The translations under genes were made by a program, and so were the position numbers. The notes beneath the pieces were generated by a model, which was given only the letters and a program-made list of their open reading frames with translations, was not told the origin of the DNA and made no database searches. Of a stretch of 8,438 bases of DNA, positions 1 through 6,975 are shown one piece after another. The stretch is taken from contig CAMZHP010000128.1 in NCBI GenBank assembly GCA_947306845.1, positions 1 through 8,438 on the forward strand, in the 5' to 3' direction. The DNA is from an uncultured Prevotellaceae bacterium. GTDB taxonomy: Bacteria > Bacteroidota > Bacteroidia > Bacteroidales > Bacteroidaceae. Every line of letters begins with the position of its first letter. Within the stretch, counting starts at the first letter, position 1.

Positions 1-180
1 AAATGCCACGAGAACAAGCCGCTGAGCATGCTCCCACAGATCTGGACCGACTACAAGAAAGACGAACTGGCCAATATCTACAAAGGAAAGGGCACGCCCA
101 ACGAGAAGGAGAAAGTATATGACATCCTTTTTGGCATCAATGCCTCGCAAAACAACGCGTGGGAGAAAATCAAACAATGA
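1..180 (+). CDS. DUF4835/PorD-like protein, C-terminal fragment (5' end outside window)
   Basis: Frame 1 is open from the first base to a TGA at 178-180, giving the last 59 residues of a protein whose start lies upstream. The fragment reads PLSMLPQIWTDYKKDELANI (residues 7-26), then a lysine- and glutamate-rich stretch, then KVYDILFGINASQNNAWEKI near the end. This pattern resembles the C-terminus of the Bacteroidota DUF4835 family, which includes PorD, a protein tied to type IX secretion in Flavobacterium. From memory, DUF4835 genes often sit near coaBC and recN, and recN follows here after 26 bp, which fits. The family call rests on recall of a short tail and on gene order, so it is tentative. 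That this is a real coding end is much surer, because the reading frame, codon choice and spacing to recN all agree. Confidence 0.6.
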   Translation, partial: KCHENKPLSMLPQIWTDYKKDELANIYKGKGTPNEKEKVYDILFGINASQNNAWEKIKQ

Positions 181-206
181 CACCACTGGGGCAGAGCAAC
201 TGAGAT

Positions 207-1868
207 ATGCTGAAAAAACTATATATCAAGAATTTCACGCTGATCGACGAACTGGACATCAGTTTCGAGGGGGGATTCTCTGTCATCACCGGTGAGACGG
301 GTGCCGGCAAGAGCATCATCCTCGGTGCACTGGGACTGCTGCTCGGACAGCGTGCCGACACCAAGACCATCAAGGCGGGGCGCGACCGCTGCACAGTGGA
401 AGCGCACTTCGACCTACGGAAATATGACATGCAGGATTTCTTCGATGACAAGGACCTCGACTATGACGGTGGCGACTGCATCCTCCGGCGTGAGGTGACC
501 GCTGCCGGCAAGAGCAGGGCCTTTGTCAACGACACTCCCGTGGCGCTGACCACCCTGCGCGAACTAGGAGACCAACTGGTGGATATCCACAGCCAGCACC
601 AGAACCTGCTGATCAACAAGGAGGACTTCCAACTCAGCGTGGTCGACATCATCGCCAACGACAGTCAAGTCCTTGACGACTACCGCACCTCTTACCACCA
701 ACTCAAGGCTGTGGAACGCCAACTGGAACAACTGCGCGAGGATATCCGCCGCAACCGCGACAACGAGGAGTTCCTGCGTTTCCAGCACCAGGAACTGAGT
801 GGGGCGAAACTCGCTGAGGGTGAACAGGAACAACTGGAACAGGAATATGGCATCCTGTCGCATGCCGAGGAAATCAAGAGTGCCCTCTTCGAGGCCGACG
901 AACTCTTCTCGGGCGATGGCGGCATCGTGGAAAAACTCAAGAGCGCGAGCCACAGCATCGACTCGGTGAGAAACGTCTTCCCCGACATCACGGAGGCGGC
1001 AGAGCGTATCGAGAGCAGTTTTATCGAACTGAAAGACATCGCCGATGAGGTGGCCCGCCATGCTGAGCACATCGATTTCGACCCCGCCCGCATGGAGGAG
1101 GTGAACAGCCGTCTCGACACCATCTACCGCCTGCAGCAGAAATTCCATGTGCAGACCGTGGAAGAACTGATTGGCATCCGCGACAATCTTGAACGCCAAC
1201 TCGGTCAGATAGATGGCGGCGACGAGGCATTGCAGGAACTGGAGGCACAGGAAGCCACCCTCTTAAAGGTATGCAAGGAGAAAGCCAAGCGGCTCTCGGC
1301 CATCCGCGCGAAGGCAGCCCGCCAAGTGGAGGAGGAGATGCGCAGCCGACTCGTCCCATTAAGCATTCCCAAAGTGAGATTTGAAGTGGCCATCAGCGAA
1401 AAACCGCTGTCCGCTGACGGACAGGACAAGGTGGCGTTTCTCTTCACGGCCAACAGCAACATGCCGCTGCAACCAGTGGCACAAGTGGCATCGGGCGGTG
1501 AGATTGCCCGTGTGATGCTGTCGCTCAAGGCGATGATCAGCGGAGCGGTGAAACTGCCCACCATCATCTTCGACGAGATCGACACGGGTGTCAGCGGCAA
1601 AGTGGCAGAGATGATGGCGCATATCATGCAGGAGATGGGCGACAACGACAGGCAGGTGATCAGCATCACCCACCTGCCACAGATCGCAGCCTGCGGAAGC
1701 ACCCACTATAAGGTTTACAAGGAAGAGACCGAAGAGGGCACCGTCAGCCACATGTGCCGGCTCTCCCATCAGGAGCGTGTGAGCGAGATCGCCCAAATGC
1801 TCAGCGGAAGCAACATCTCTGAGGCGGCCATCAGAAACGCGGAAGAACTTTTGAAGATTGAAAATTGA
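207..1868 (+). CDS. recN: DNA repair protein RecN
   Basis: RecN is an SMC-like ATPase of the cytoplasm that helps recombinational repair of DNA double-strand breaks. The 553-residue product has the family's usual length. The N-terminal half-ATPase has Walker A GETGAGKS at residues 29-36 and the conserved DIHSQHQ at 126-132. The middle, about 155-380, is rich in E, Q, K, R and L, as expected for the coiled-coil arms. The C-terminal half-ATPase has the ABC signature ASGGE from residue 428, Walker B TIIFDE with D456 and E457, the D-loop DTGVSG, and the switch His489 in ITHLPQ. The ATG at 207 places the typical MLKKLYIKNF start; no Shine-Dalgarno is obvious, which is normal for Bacteroidota. It starts 26 bp after the preceding gene, so co-transcription is likely. 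The last codons (LKIEN and stop) lie inside a 7-bp tandem repeat, so the C-terminal tail may vary between strains. Identification is firm. Confidence 0.98.
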   Translation: MLKKLYIKNFTLIDELDISFEGGFSVITGETGAGKSIILGALGLLLGQRADTKTIKAGRDRCTVEAHFDLRKYDMQDFFDDKDLDYDGGDCILRREVTAAGKSRAFVNDTPVALTTLRELGDQLVDIHSQHQNLLINKEDFQLSVVDIIANDSQVLDDYRTSYHQLKAVERQLEQLREDIRRNRDNEEFLRFQHQELSGAKLAEGEQEQLEQEYGILSHAEEIKSALFEADELFSGDGGIVEKLKSASHSIDSVRNVFPDITEAAERIESSFIELKDIADEVARHAEHIDFDPARMEEVNSRLDTIYRLQQKFHVQTVEELIGIRDNLERQLGQIDGGDEALQELEAQEATLLKVCKEKAKRLSAIRAKAARQVEEEMRSRLVPLSIPKVRFEVAISEKPLSADGQDKVAFLFTANSNMPLQPVAQVASGGEIARVMLSLKAMISGAVKLPTIIFDEIDTGVSGKVAEMMAHIMQEMGDNDRQVISITHLPQIAACGSTHYKVYKEETEEGTVSHMCRLSHQERVSEIAQMLSGSNISEAAIRNAEELLKIEN

Positions 1869-1885
1869 AAATTGAAGATTGAAAA
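1851..1885 (+). repeat. 7-bp tandem repeat (TTGAARA)x5 overlapping the recN stop codon
   Basis: Five consecutive heptamers read TTGAAGA, TTGAAAA, TTGAAAA, TTGAAGA, TTGAAAA, followed by TTTT. The first two and part of the third units encode the last five residues of RecN and its TGA (1866-1868); the rest is intergenic. Similar AT-rich 7-bp tracts are, from memory, common between genes in Bacteroidota. The repeat is seen directly; any function is unknown. Confidence 0.9.
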
Positions 1886-1890
1886 TTTTC

Positions 1891-1916
1891 TCCGTACGGA
1901 CGCGATTTTCGCGTCC
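1891..1916. other. GC-rich hairpin with overlapping palindrome, possible recN terminator or dispersed repeat
   Basis: GGACGCGA (1898-1905) and TCGCGTCC (1909-1916) form a perfect 8-bp stem with a TTT loop. A 10-bp palindrome, TCCGTACGGA (1891-1900), overlaps its left arm, so two alternative structures exclude each other. It lies 29 bp after the recN stop. On the + strand the arm is followed by CCCA rather than a T-tract, so it is not a classical intrinsic terminator. It could instead be a dispersed repeat or an mRNA-stabilising hairpin. The fold is seen; the role is inferred. Confidence 0.6.
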
Positions 1917-1965
1917 CCCAGCCCAAAGCCCTTGGCAATCAGCACAAAAAGCAGAGGTAATCATC

Positions 1966-2000
1966 ATTCTAAATTCTTAATGCTTAATTCATCATTCAAA
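1966..2000. repeat. Degenerate 7-bp repeat (ATTCTTA-like x5) just upstream of the TPR gene start
   Basis: Five phased heptamers read ATTCTAA, ATTCTTA, ATGCTTA, ATTCATC and ATTCAAA, ending 3 bases before the ATG at 2004. The tract is AT-rich, in contrast to the GC-richer genes around it, and forms the 5' leader of the next gene. It shares its 7-bp period with the tract at the end of recN but has a different unit. I found no convincing Bacteroidota -7 box (TAnnTTTG) in the 1889-2003 interval, so the promoter of the downstream gene is not located. Confidence 0.65.
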
Positions 2001-2003
2001 AAA

Positions 2004-3674
2004 ATGACCTTCAACATACGGACAATCATGGCGGCAGGACTGCTTTTCACCGCCACCGCGACCATGGCACAGCCTGGCCCTGTGAAGAATGCCGCCAAAG
2101 CGGTCTTCACTCTCACCACCTTCAAGGCCGACGGACAACTGCTGGCCTCCAGCCACGGCGTGTTTGTCGATGCCAACGGAACGGCGCTCAGCGACTGGTC
2201 TTCTTTCGAGGGGGCTTCGAATGCCGTCGTCATCGACGCTTCGGGAAAACGCTTTGAGGTGGAATACATGATAGGTGCCAACGAGATCTACGATGTGGCG
2301 AAATTCCATGTCAAGGGCAAGACCAACGGTGCTCCCATCGCTGCCACAGGTTCTCCGGCGGGTTCCAACGTATATCTCGTGGGTTACTCGGTGAAGAAGC
2401 CGGAAATCTCCACCACACAAATCGACAAGGTGGAGACCTTCATGGACAAATACTCCTACTACATCATCAAGTCGGTGCTGCCCGACAACACCCAGAGCTG
2501 TCCGCTCGTCAATGATGCCGGACAGGTGATTGGTTTTGTGCAGCACTCGAAATACACCACCGACAACCACGCCACCGACGCCAACTACATCAACGACATG
2601 CAGGTGACAGGGCTCTCCGTCAACGACCCAGTGCTGCGCCGCACCGACATCCCCACGCAAGTGCCCGATGACAAGGAACAGGCCCGCCTGGCGCTCATCC
2701 TCTCAGGTCAATCGACAGACTCTGCCAAGTATGCCAAGACCGTGGACATGTTCATCGAGAAATTCCCTGACATGAACGATGGCTATGCAGCCCTTGCACA
2801 GCGCCAGGTCAACGCCAATGACTTTGCTGCGGCTGCCCGCACCATGGAGACGGCCATCAAGAATGTGCCCAACAAGGATGAGGCCTACTACAGTTACGCC
2901 CGCCTCATCTATCAGAAGGAGGTTTACAAGTCGGGACTCCCCTACCCTGACTGGAGCCTTGACAAAGCCTATGAGATGGCGCAGAAAGCCTACGACGCCA
3001 GTCCACAGGCCATCTACAAGCACCTGCAGGCGCAGATCACCTATACCAAAGAGCAATATCAGGAAGCATACGACCAGTTCATGGCGCTCACCCACTCCGA
3101 CATCCTCAATCCGGAACTTTTCTATGAGGCTGCCCAATGCAAGAAAAAACTGAATGGCACTCATGAGGAAATCATCGAACTGCTCGACAGCGCCATCAGC
3201 TATTTCAAAAAACCCTATACCTCGGATGCCGCGCCCTATTTCTATGCCCGTGCCGGCGAACTGGCCGAGAAGGGCGAATACCGCAAGGCCGTGGCCGACT
3301 ACAACCAGTATGACACGCTCATGCTGGGACGCCACCCCGCTGATTTCTACTATGTGCGTGAGCAATGCGAGGTCAAGGGCAGGCTCTTCCAGCAGGCGCT
3401 CATCGACATCGAGATTGCCACCCGACTGGCTCCTGCCGTCTCCCTCTACTGGGCTGAAAAAGGTTCGCTGTTGCTCAGGCTGAAAGAGCCGAAAGCAGCT
3501 CTCGACTCAGCAGAAAAGAGCATCGCCCTCGAACCTGAATACAGCGACGCCTTCCTCGTCAAGGGGCTCGCTCAGATACAGCTCGGCGACAAGAAAGCAG
3601 GCCTTGAGACACTGGCCAAAGCCCGCGACTTGGGCAATGAACAGGCTCCCGCTCTGATAGAGAAATATAAATAA
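2004..3674 (+). CDS. Secreted protein with degenerate trypsin-like (HtrA-type) domain and TPR repeats
   Basis: The 556-residue product starts at ATG 2004, directly before a clear signal peptide (hydrophobic residues 8-20, likely cleavage TMA22|Q23). An upstream in-frame TTG at 1872 would bury that signal and is rejected. Residues about 28-200 follow the outline of a trypsin-like/HtrA fold: HGVFVDANGTALSDW (51-65) stands where proteases have the GSGV..NG..LT..HV segment, IYDVAKFHV (95-103) matches the catalytic Asp region, and PLVNDAGQVIGF (167-178) matches the end of GNSGGPL.N..G.VIG. The His is absent and an ungapped alignment places Gln164 at the nucleophile, so it is probably a pseudoprotease. 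Residues about 230-556 form helical pairs typical of TPRs, for example AALAQRQVNANDFAAAARTM and KGLAQIQLGDKKAGLETLAK. It is probably periplasmic and a scaffold or binding protein. The role is unknown. It lies 135 bp after recN and converges with the ThuA-like gene. Confidence 0.9.
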   Translation: MTFNIRTIMAAGLLFTATATMAQPGPVKNAAKAVFTLTTFKADGQLLASSHGVFVDANGTALSDWSSFEGASNAVVIDASGKRFEVEYMIGANEIYDVAKFHVKGKTNGAPIAATGSPAGSNVYLVGYSVKKPEISTTQIDKVETFMDKYSYYIIKSVLPDNTQSCPLVNDAGQVIGFVQHSKYTTDNHATDANYINDMQVTGLSVNDPVLRRTDIPTQVPDDKEQARLALILSGQSTDSAKYAKTVDMFIEKFPDMNDGYAALAQRQVNANDFAAAARTMETAIKNVPNKDEAYYSYARLIYQKEVYKSGLPYPDWSLDKAYEMAQKAYDASPQAIYKHLQAQITYTKEQYQEAYDQFMALTHSDILNPELFYEAAQCKKKLNGTHEEIIELLDSAISYFKKPYTSDAAPYFYARAGELAEKGEYRKAVADYNQYDTLMLGRHPADFYYVREQCEVKGRLFQQALIDIEIATRLAPAVSLYWAEKGSLLLRLKEPKAALDSAEKSIALEPEYSDAFLVKGLAQIQLGDKKAGLETLAKARDLGNEQAPALIEKYK

Positions 3675-3732
3675 AAAACCTCTCCCCAGCCCTCTCCAAA
3701 GGAGAGGGAGCCGTTTGGCGGAGTGGAGAGGT
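3673..3732 (-). terminator. Nested inverted repeat, likely intrinsic terminator of the GH18-GH9-ThuA operon
   Basis: An outer stem pairs ACCTCTCC (3678-3685) with GGAGAGGT (3725-3732). Inside it, CCCTCTCC (3690-3697) pairs with GGAGAGGG (3701-3708) around an AAA loop, and a small GCC/GGC hairpin sits at 3710-3719. Read on the - strand the structure is followed at once by TTTTTT (3678-3673) and then ATTTATATTT, which fits a Rho-independent terminator for the operon arriving from the right. On the + strand no T-tract follows. The U-tract overlaps the stop codon (3672-3674) of the convergent TPR gene. The CCTCTCC...GGAGAGG motif resembles repeats scattered in many bacterial genomes, so it may also be a dispersed element. 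Confidence 0.7.
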
Positions 3733-3793
3733 GAGGGGTGTGAGATGAGGGGTGTGAGGTGAGGGGTGTGAGATGAGGGGTGTGAGGTGAGAG
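3732..3793. repeat. 14-bp tandem repeat x4 (two exact 28-bp copies)
   Basis: The unit TGAGGGGTGTGAGR is present four times at 3732-3745, 3746-3759, 3760-3773 and 3774-3787. The last base alternates A, G, A, G, so the array is two identical 28-bp copies. A partial unit, TGAGAG, follows to 3793. It fills the whole space between the operon terminator and the stop of the ThuA-like gene (3795). In the operon's RNA it would read as a C/U-rich tail with almost no G. The array is seen directly. There are no spacers, so it is not CRISPR. Confidence 0.95.
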
Positions 3794-3794
3794 A

Positions 3795-4607
3795 TTACTT
3801 GATGAATGGGTCGCCTTGTGGGTCTCGGCTTACCACCCATCGGAAAGCATTCACGAAGAGCAGTTGCTGGGTGGCATCAATGAATCCCTGGTCGCCGTGC
3901 CCCATATTGAGATAGACCATCCGATATTTCTTGTTGGTCCACACGATGGGGAAATCGCCAAATTTCACCACATCCTTCAATCCGAAAGGATACATCTTCT
4001 GTGATATGCTGAGCAGCACCTCCACATCTTCATTCAAGCGGGGAGAAGGCTGCCACTGGTAGTACTCACTCGCAGGTGCGACAAATTCCTTGGCAAGAGT
4101 GATTGTGACGGGATGATTTGTCACATCGCACTCCACAAGAGCTGGTTGTGGCGGCCAGTTGTTGCAATAGAATTGTCCGCACCCCAGAAAATGGTTCAGC
4201 CATGGCCAATGTGTATTGCGGTCATTGTAGGCAGAAGCGTGGAATCCTATCCATCCCCCACCGTTTTCCATGTATTTCTCAAATGCTTCCCTTTGCTTTT
4301 TTCCTCCCGGCGAGGCATTCAGACTGACAATGACGCTGTATTCTTTGAGCCGTTCGTAAGGATATTCCTCCAGAGATGTCGTCACATCCATGATCCACCC
4401 CTCACCATAGGTTAGTTTGTGGAAAAACTCCATGGCTTGTTTGTCAAACTGCACATGAGCCTCCTCCGCACCCGGTTCCCAAAATAGCAACGCCTTGAAC
4501 CGAGGAGCCCTGGCATAGTTGGCAGCATATTCCCCTTCGTTCTGCGCACAGACGGGGATGCACACGAAGGCCACCATCATCAAAAAAAGCACTTTTTTCA
4601 TTTTCAT
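3795..4607 (-). CDS. Exported ThuA-like domain protein
   Basis: A 270-residue protein with a signal peptide (MKMKK, hydrophobic core to about 19, likely cleavage VCA21|Q22; no convincing lipobox). Residues about 37-258 form one ThuA-like domain, a relative of the class I glutamine amidotransferase fold: FKALLFWE (37-44), the turn GGGWIGFHAS (116-125) with His123 where amidotransferases carry a catalytic Cys, FPIVWTN (219-225) and VYLNMGHG (231-238). ThuA is named for trehalose use in Sinorhizobium; the activity of secreted Bacteroidota members is poorly known. The gene is the last in the - strand operon, 10 bp after the GH9 gene, which implies a role with those glycosidases. The second ATG (residue 3, MKKVL) is an equally plausible start. 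Domain call is confident; substrate and reaction are unknown. Confidence 0.9.
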   Translation of the reverse strand: MKMKKVLFLMMVAFVCIPVCAQNEGEYAANYARAPRFKALLFWEPGAEEAHVQFDKQAMEFFHKLTYGEGWIMDVTTSLEEYPYERLKEYSVIVSLNASPGGKKQREAFEKYMENGGGWIGFHASAYNDRNTHWPWLNHFLGCGQFYCNNWPPQPALVECDVTNHPVTITLAKEFVAPASEYYQWQPSPRLNEDVEVLLSISQKMYPFGLKDVVKFGDFPIVWTNKKYRMVYLNMGHGDQGFIDATQQLLFVNAFRWVVSRDPQGDPFIK

Positions 4608-4617
4608 ATTGATTTAG

Positions 4618-6975
4618 TTATTGATATTCAGCCAATAAAGAAAGGAATTTGGCCGCCGACGTGACCCATACCTCTTTGTAACAGGCATTGTTGGTCTGTG
4701 GCCAATAGGGCATGTCGTCGTTTTCCCACGAGCGTATGCCCACAGGAATCTCCCCCATGATCTCGCCCGAAGAGAAACTGTCCATGGATGGATAGCGGCA
4801 TCCCTCACCATAGATAAGTGACTGACAGAAAGGATTTTTCCCCACAGTCCAGTAGAGTTGTTCCCTTCCTATCTGCAACAGCTCTTCATCGTTGAGAAAG
4901 TGTCCGCATATGGCGGCAGCCTTCCCTGCAGACAAGATGACAGCCTCATTGCCATTGAAGATACCGAACCAAATGGGGAACCGTCTCAGATAGAGGTCGT
5001 GGTCGATCCTCTCACCATTTCTCAGTTGCACATCATAACGCTCATGTGCATCTTCTGGGGAGAAGATGTGGAGAGAGTAAAAGCCTGCGGAGTCGGCATA
5101 CTCCTCTGTCTTGTAAAGGCCAGAAGGAGCCATGCCGTATGGTTCGGTATAACGCTGGATCTCCTTCAGATAGTTGCCATACGACTTGATGCACCGCAGC
5201 CACCGGTCATAATCCCCGTGCGTCGGCTGACTTTCACACAAGTCAACCAAAGCCTGCATGAACAGCTGCTGTCTCGACTGGTGGATATAATGGACGATGG
5301 CCCGCCGTGTCGTGTCACGATAGAAAAATCCCGGGCATGCCCCTGTCGCCTCCTGACAATCCAGGACATACCTCATGCTGCGGGCAGCCATCTCCCCATA
5401 TTCCTCCTTGCCCGTCAACATATAGAGTTGGGATGCCGCCCAACTGATGGTGGCTTGGAACTGCGAATGTGAGGTGTTGTATGTATGCTCCATGATGTGC
5501 GGAAACACGTCATATCCATCACGGTTGAATTTGCCGACAGCAAACTGAAAGTCCTCGACGGCAGCCTTTTCCAAACTGTCACGCAAGGATGAGGCCGGCA
5601 ACGTCCGCGCCGCAAAAGCCTCGCAGGCAGCATAAAGGAAATTGTCGTATGCCATATTTTGCAAACGCACGGTATGGATATCATCGTCAGTGCCGGCAAT
5701 GCCGTCTGTCCAATGCAGCAGTCCGATGCTGCTGGCATGAAAGCCATTTCCCAACCGACATCGCAGAACAAACCGCAGACCCCATACCGACTCCTCGAAC
5801 AAGCGTCTGGCCAAAATGGAGTTTTTGTCACAAGTTCCCTTCCACATCTCGAGCAGGGCATACGCCGTTTCGCAGGTTTGCAATGTCTGTTGCGACAAAT
5901 CGCCCGCATCATGCCAACCTCCGCCATAGGAGACGAGTCGTCCGTCGTAGGAGCAGAACACATCGCTGTGGCAGACACCATGTATGCCTGGCACCTCATG
6001 GCCACACCGTTGGCAATAAATGAAGTTGAGCAACAGTTGCTCCGCATGATGGAAAACACGGGAGCCGATATGGAACGCCCCTGTTTGCATGCCCATGCAC
6101 TCCAACCGATAATCCCCTGTCTTTGTGAATGAAGAGAAATCGAGTACACCGAATGTCCCGATGGTCGTTGCCCTTGTCTGTACAAGGCCCTCGAAAACAG
6201 CATCGCCGCTTCTGGCATCAACAAGCCTGAACTGACTGCCGCCATTGATGGGCATGCTGTCCGGAGACAGTCTGAGGATGGCTGTCTTGCCTCCTTGCGT
6301 GAAATAACCCGAGGTAGAATATGCTATCAGCCCCGGTTCCGGACTCCACCCTCTCTCGATATTGGAGTGTGCGACATGCTCAAGACGAATGTTCGCTATA
6401 TGATATTTGAAGGAATCGCATTGGGCCTGATTGCGTCCCTTCTGGTCGGTATAGATGTCGAGCGCATGCACCTTGCCACGGCTGATGCCAGAGATATCAT
6501 ACACCACCCTGTTCCACTGGTTGTTCCTCAGATTGACCAGATGGGCTCCCAGGTCATTCTGGGGACTGTTGTTCAAAAATAGGTTGAGATTCATGATGGC
6601 GGTGCCCTCACATTGAGGATACACATCCATGGTGATGCGGTTGAATTCCTCCAGGTCTCGGCCGTTCAGTTGGTATGACACGGTGGCTCTCCCATAGGTG
6701 GCATAGTCGGGATCATCGGGAGAACCCTGTGCCCTTTTCCCAGTGCTTACCGGTAGGCAGAGTGTCAATTGCCCGTTGTCGCCACATGTCATTTTGCCAA
6801 GTCCCTGATGTAGCCAAAGGGGTGAGTTGGGCACGATGTCGAGCGACTCGCTCCTCAGCACCGCCTCACGCAGTTGCAATGCCTCCAACGAGTTGTCTGT
6901 GTCGACCGGCAATGGCAACTGGGCCATTCCTTCCAAGCCGAGAGACAGGAAGAGGAAAACGACCCATCTGCTCAT
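4618..6975 (-). CDS. Glycoside hydrolase family 9 enzyme with N-terminal Ig-like domain, exported
   Basis: A 785-residue protein with a signal peptide (likely cleavage GMA18|Q19). Residues about 50-203 look like a jelly-roll, possibly carbohydrate-binding (RITMDVYPQCEG, 113-124, and YHIANIRLEHV at its end). Residues about 213-303 match the CelD-type Ig-like domain (FRLVDARSGDAVFEG; VLDFSSFTKTGDYRL). The catalytic (alpha/alpha)6 part follows from about 306. GGWHDAGD carries D356 and D359, the GH9 base region; E768 in CYKEVWV is the probable acid; VGKNP (711-715) is the usual late motif. C324 (QRCG), C335, H336 and H355 could be the structural zinc site known in some GH9 enzymes. The PHHR sugar-binding motif of classic cellulases is not seen. 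Its ATG overlaps the GH18 stop by 4 bp (ATGA), suggesting coupled translation. GH9 includes endoglucanases and exo-glucosaminidases; the GH18 neighbour makes the latter worth considering, but this is inference. Confidence 0.93.
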   Translation of the reverse strand: MSRWVVFLFLSLGLEGMAQLPLPVDTDNSLEALQLREAVLRSESLDIVPNSPLWLHQGLGKMTCGDNGQLTLCLPVSTGKRAQGSPDDPDYATYGRATVSYQLNGRDLEEFNRITMDVYPQCEGTAIMNLNLFLNNSPQNDLGAHLVNLRNNQWNRVVYDISGISRGKVHALDIYTDQKGRNQAQCDSFKYHIANIRLEHVAHSNIERGWSPEPGLIAYSTSGYFTQGGKTAILRLSPDSMPINGGSQFRLVDARSGDAVFEGLVQTRATTIGTFGVLDFSSFTKTGDYRLECMGMQTGAFHIGSRVFHHAEQLLLNFIYCQRCGHEVPGIHGVCHSDVFCSYDGRLVSYGGGWHDAGDLSQQTLQTCETAYALLEMWKGTCDKNSILARRLFEESVWGLRFVLRCRLGNGFHASSIGLLHWTDGIAGTDDDIHTVRLQNMAYDNFLYAACEAFAARTLPASSLRDSLEKAAVEDFQFAVGKFNRDGYDVFPHIMEHTYNTSHSQFQATISWAASQLYMLTGKEEYGEMAARSMRYVLDCQEATGACPGFFYRDTTRRAIVHYIHQSRQQLFMQALVDLCESQPTHGDYDRWLRCIKSYGNYLKEIQRYTEPYGMAPSGLYKTEEYADSAGFYSLHIFSPEDAHERYDVQLRNGERIDHDLYLRRFPIWFGIFNGNEAVILSAGKAAAICGHFLNDEELLQIGREQLYWTVGKNPFCQSLIYGEGCRYPSMDSFSSGEIMGEIPVGIRSWENDDMPYWPQTNNACYKEVWVTSAAKFLSLLAEYQ

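Noticed and set aside
564..1199. Long open frame on the - strand inside recN
   Set aside because: It is antisense to a well-conserved recN region and shows no recognisable domain; long antisense frames are expected in GC-rich coding DNA with biased codons.
1872..2003. N-terminal extension of the TPR protein from a TTG at 1872
   Set aside because: It begins inside the heptamer repeat, runs through the hairpin and AT-rich tract, and would place about 44 unlikely residues before a clear signal peptide starting at ATG 2004.
1889..2003. Promoter for the TPR gene
   Set aside because: No good match to the Bacteroidota -33/-7 elements (TTG...TAnnTTTG) could be found; TAAATTCT is too weak to call.
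3732..3793. CRISPR array
   Set aside because: Units are directly adjacent with no unique spacers, and no cas genes are visible.
3559..3840. Open frame on the - strand over the convergent junction
   Set aside because: It translates the tandem repeat and the inverted repeat, giving a low-complexity peptide, and overlaps both real genes.
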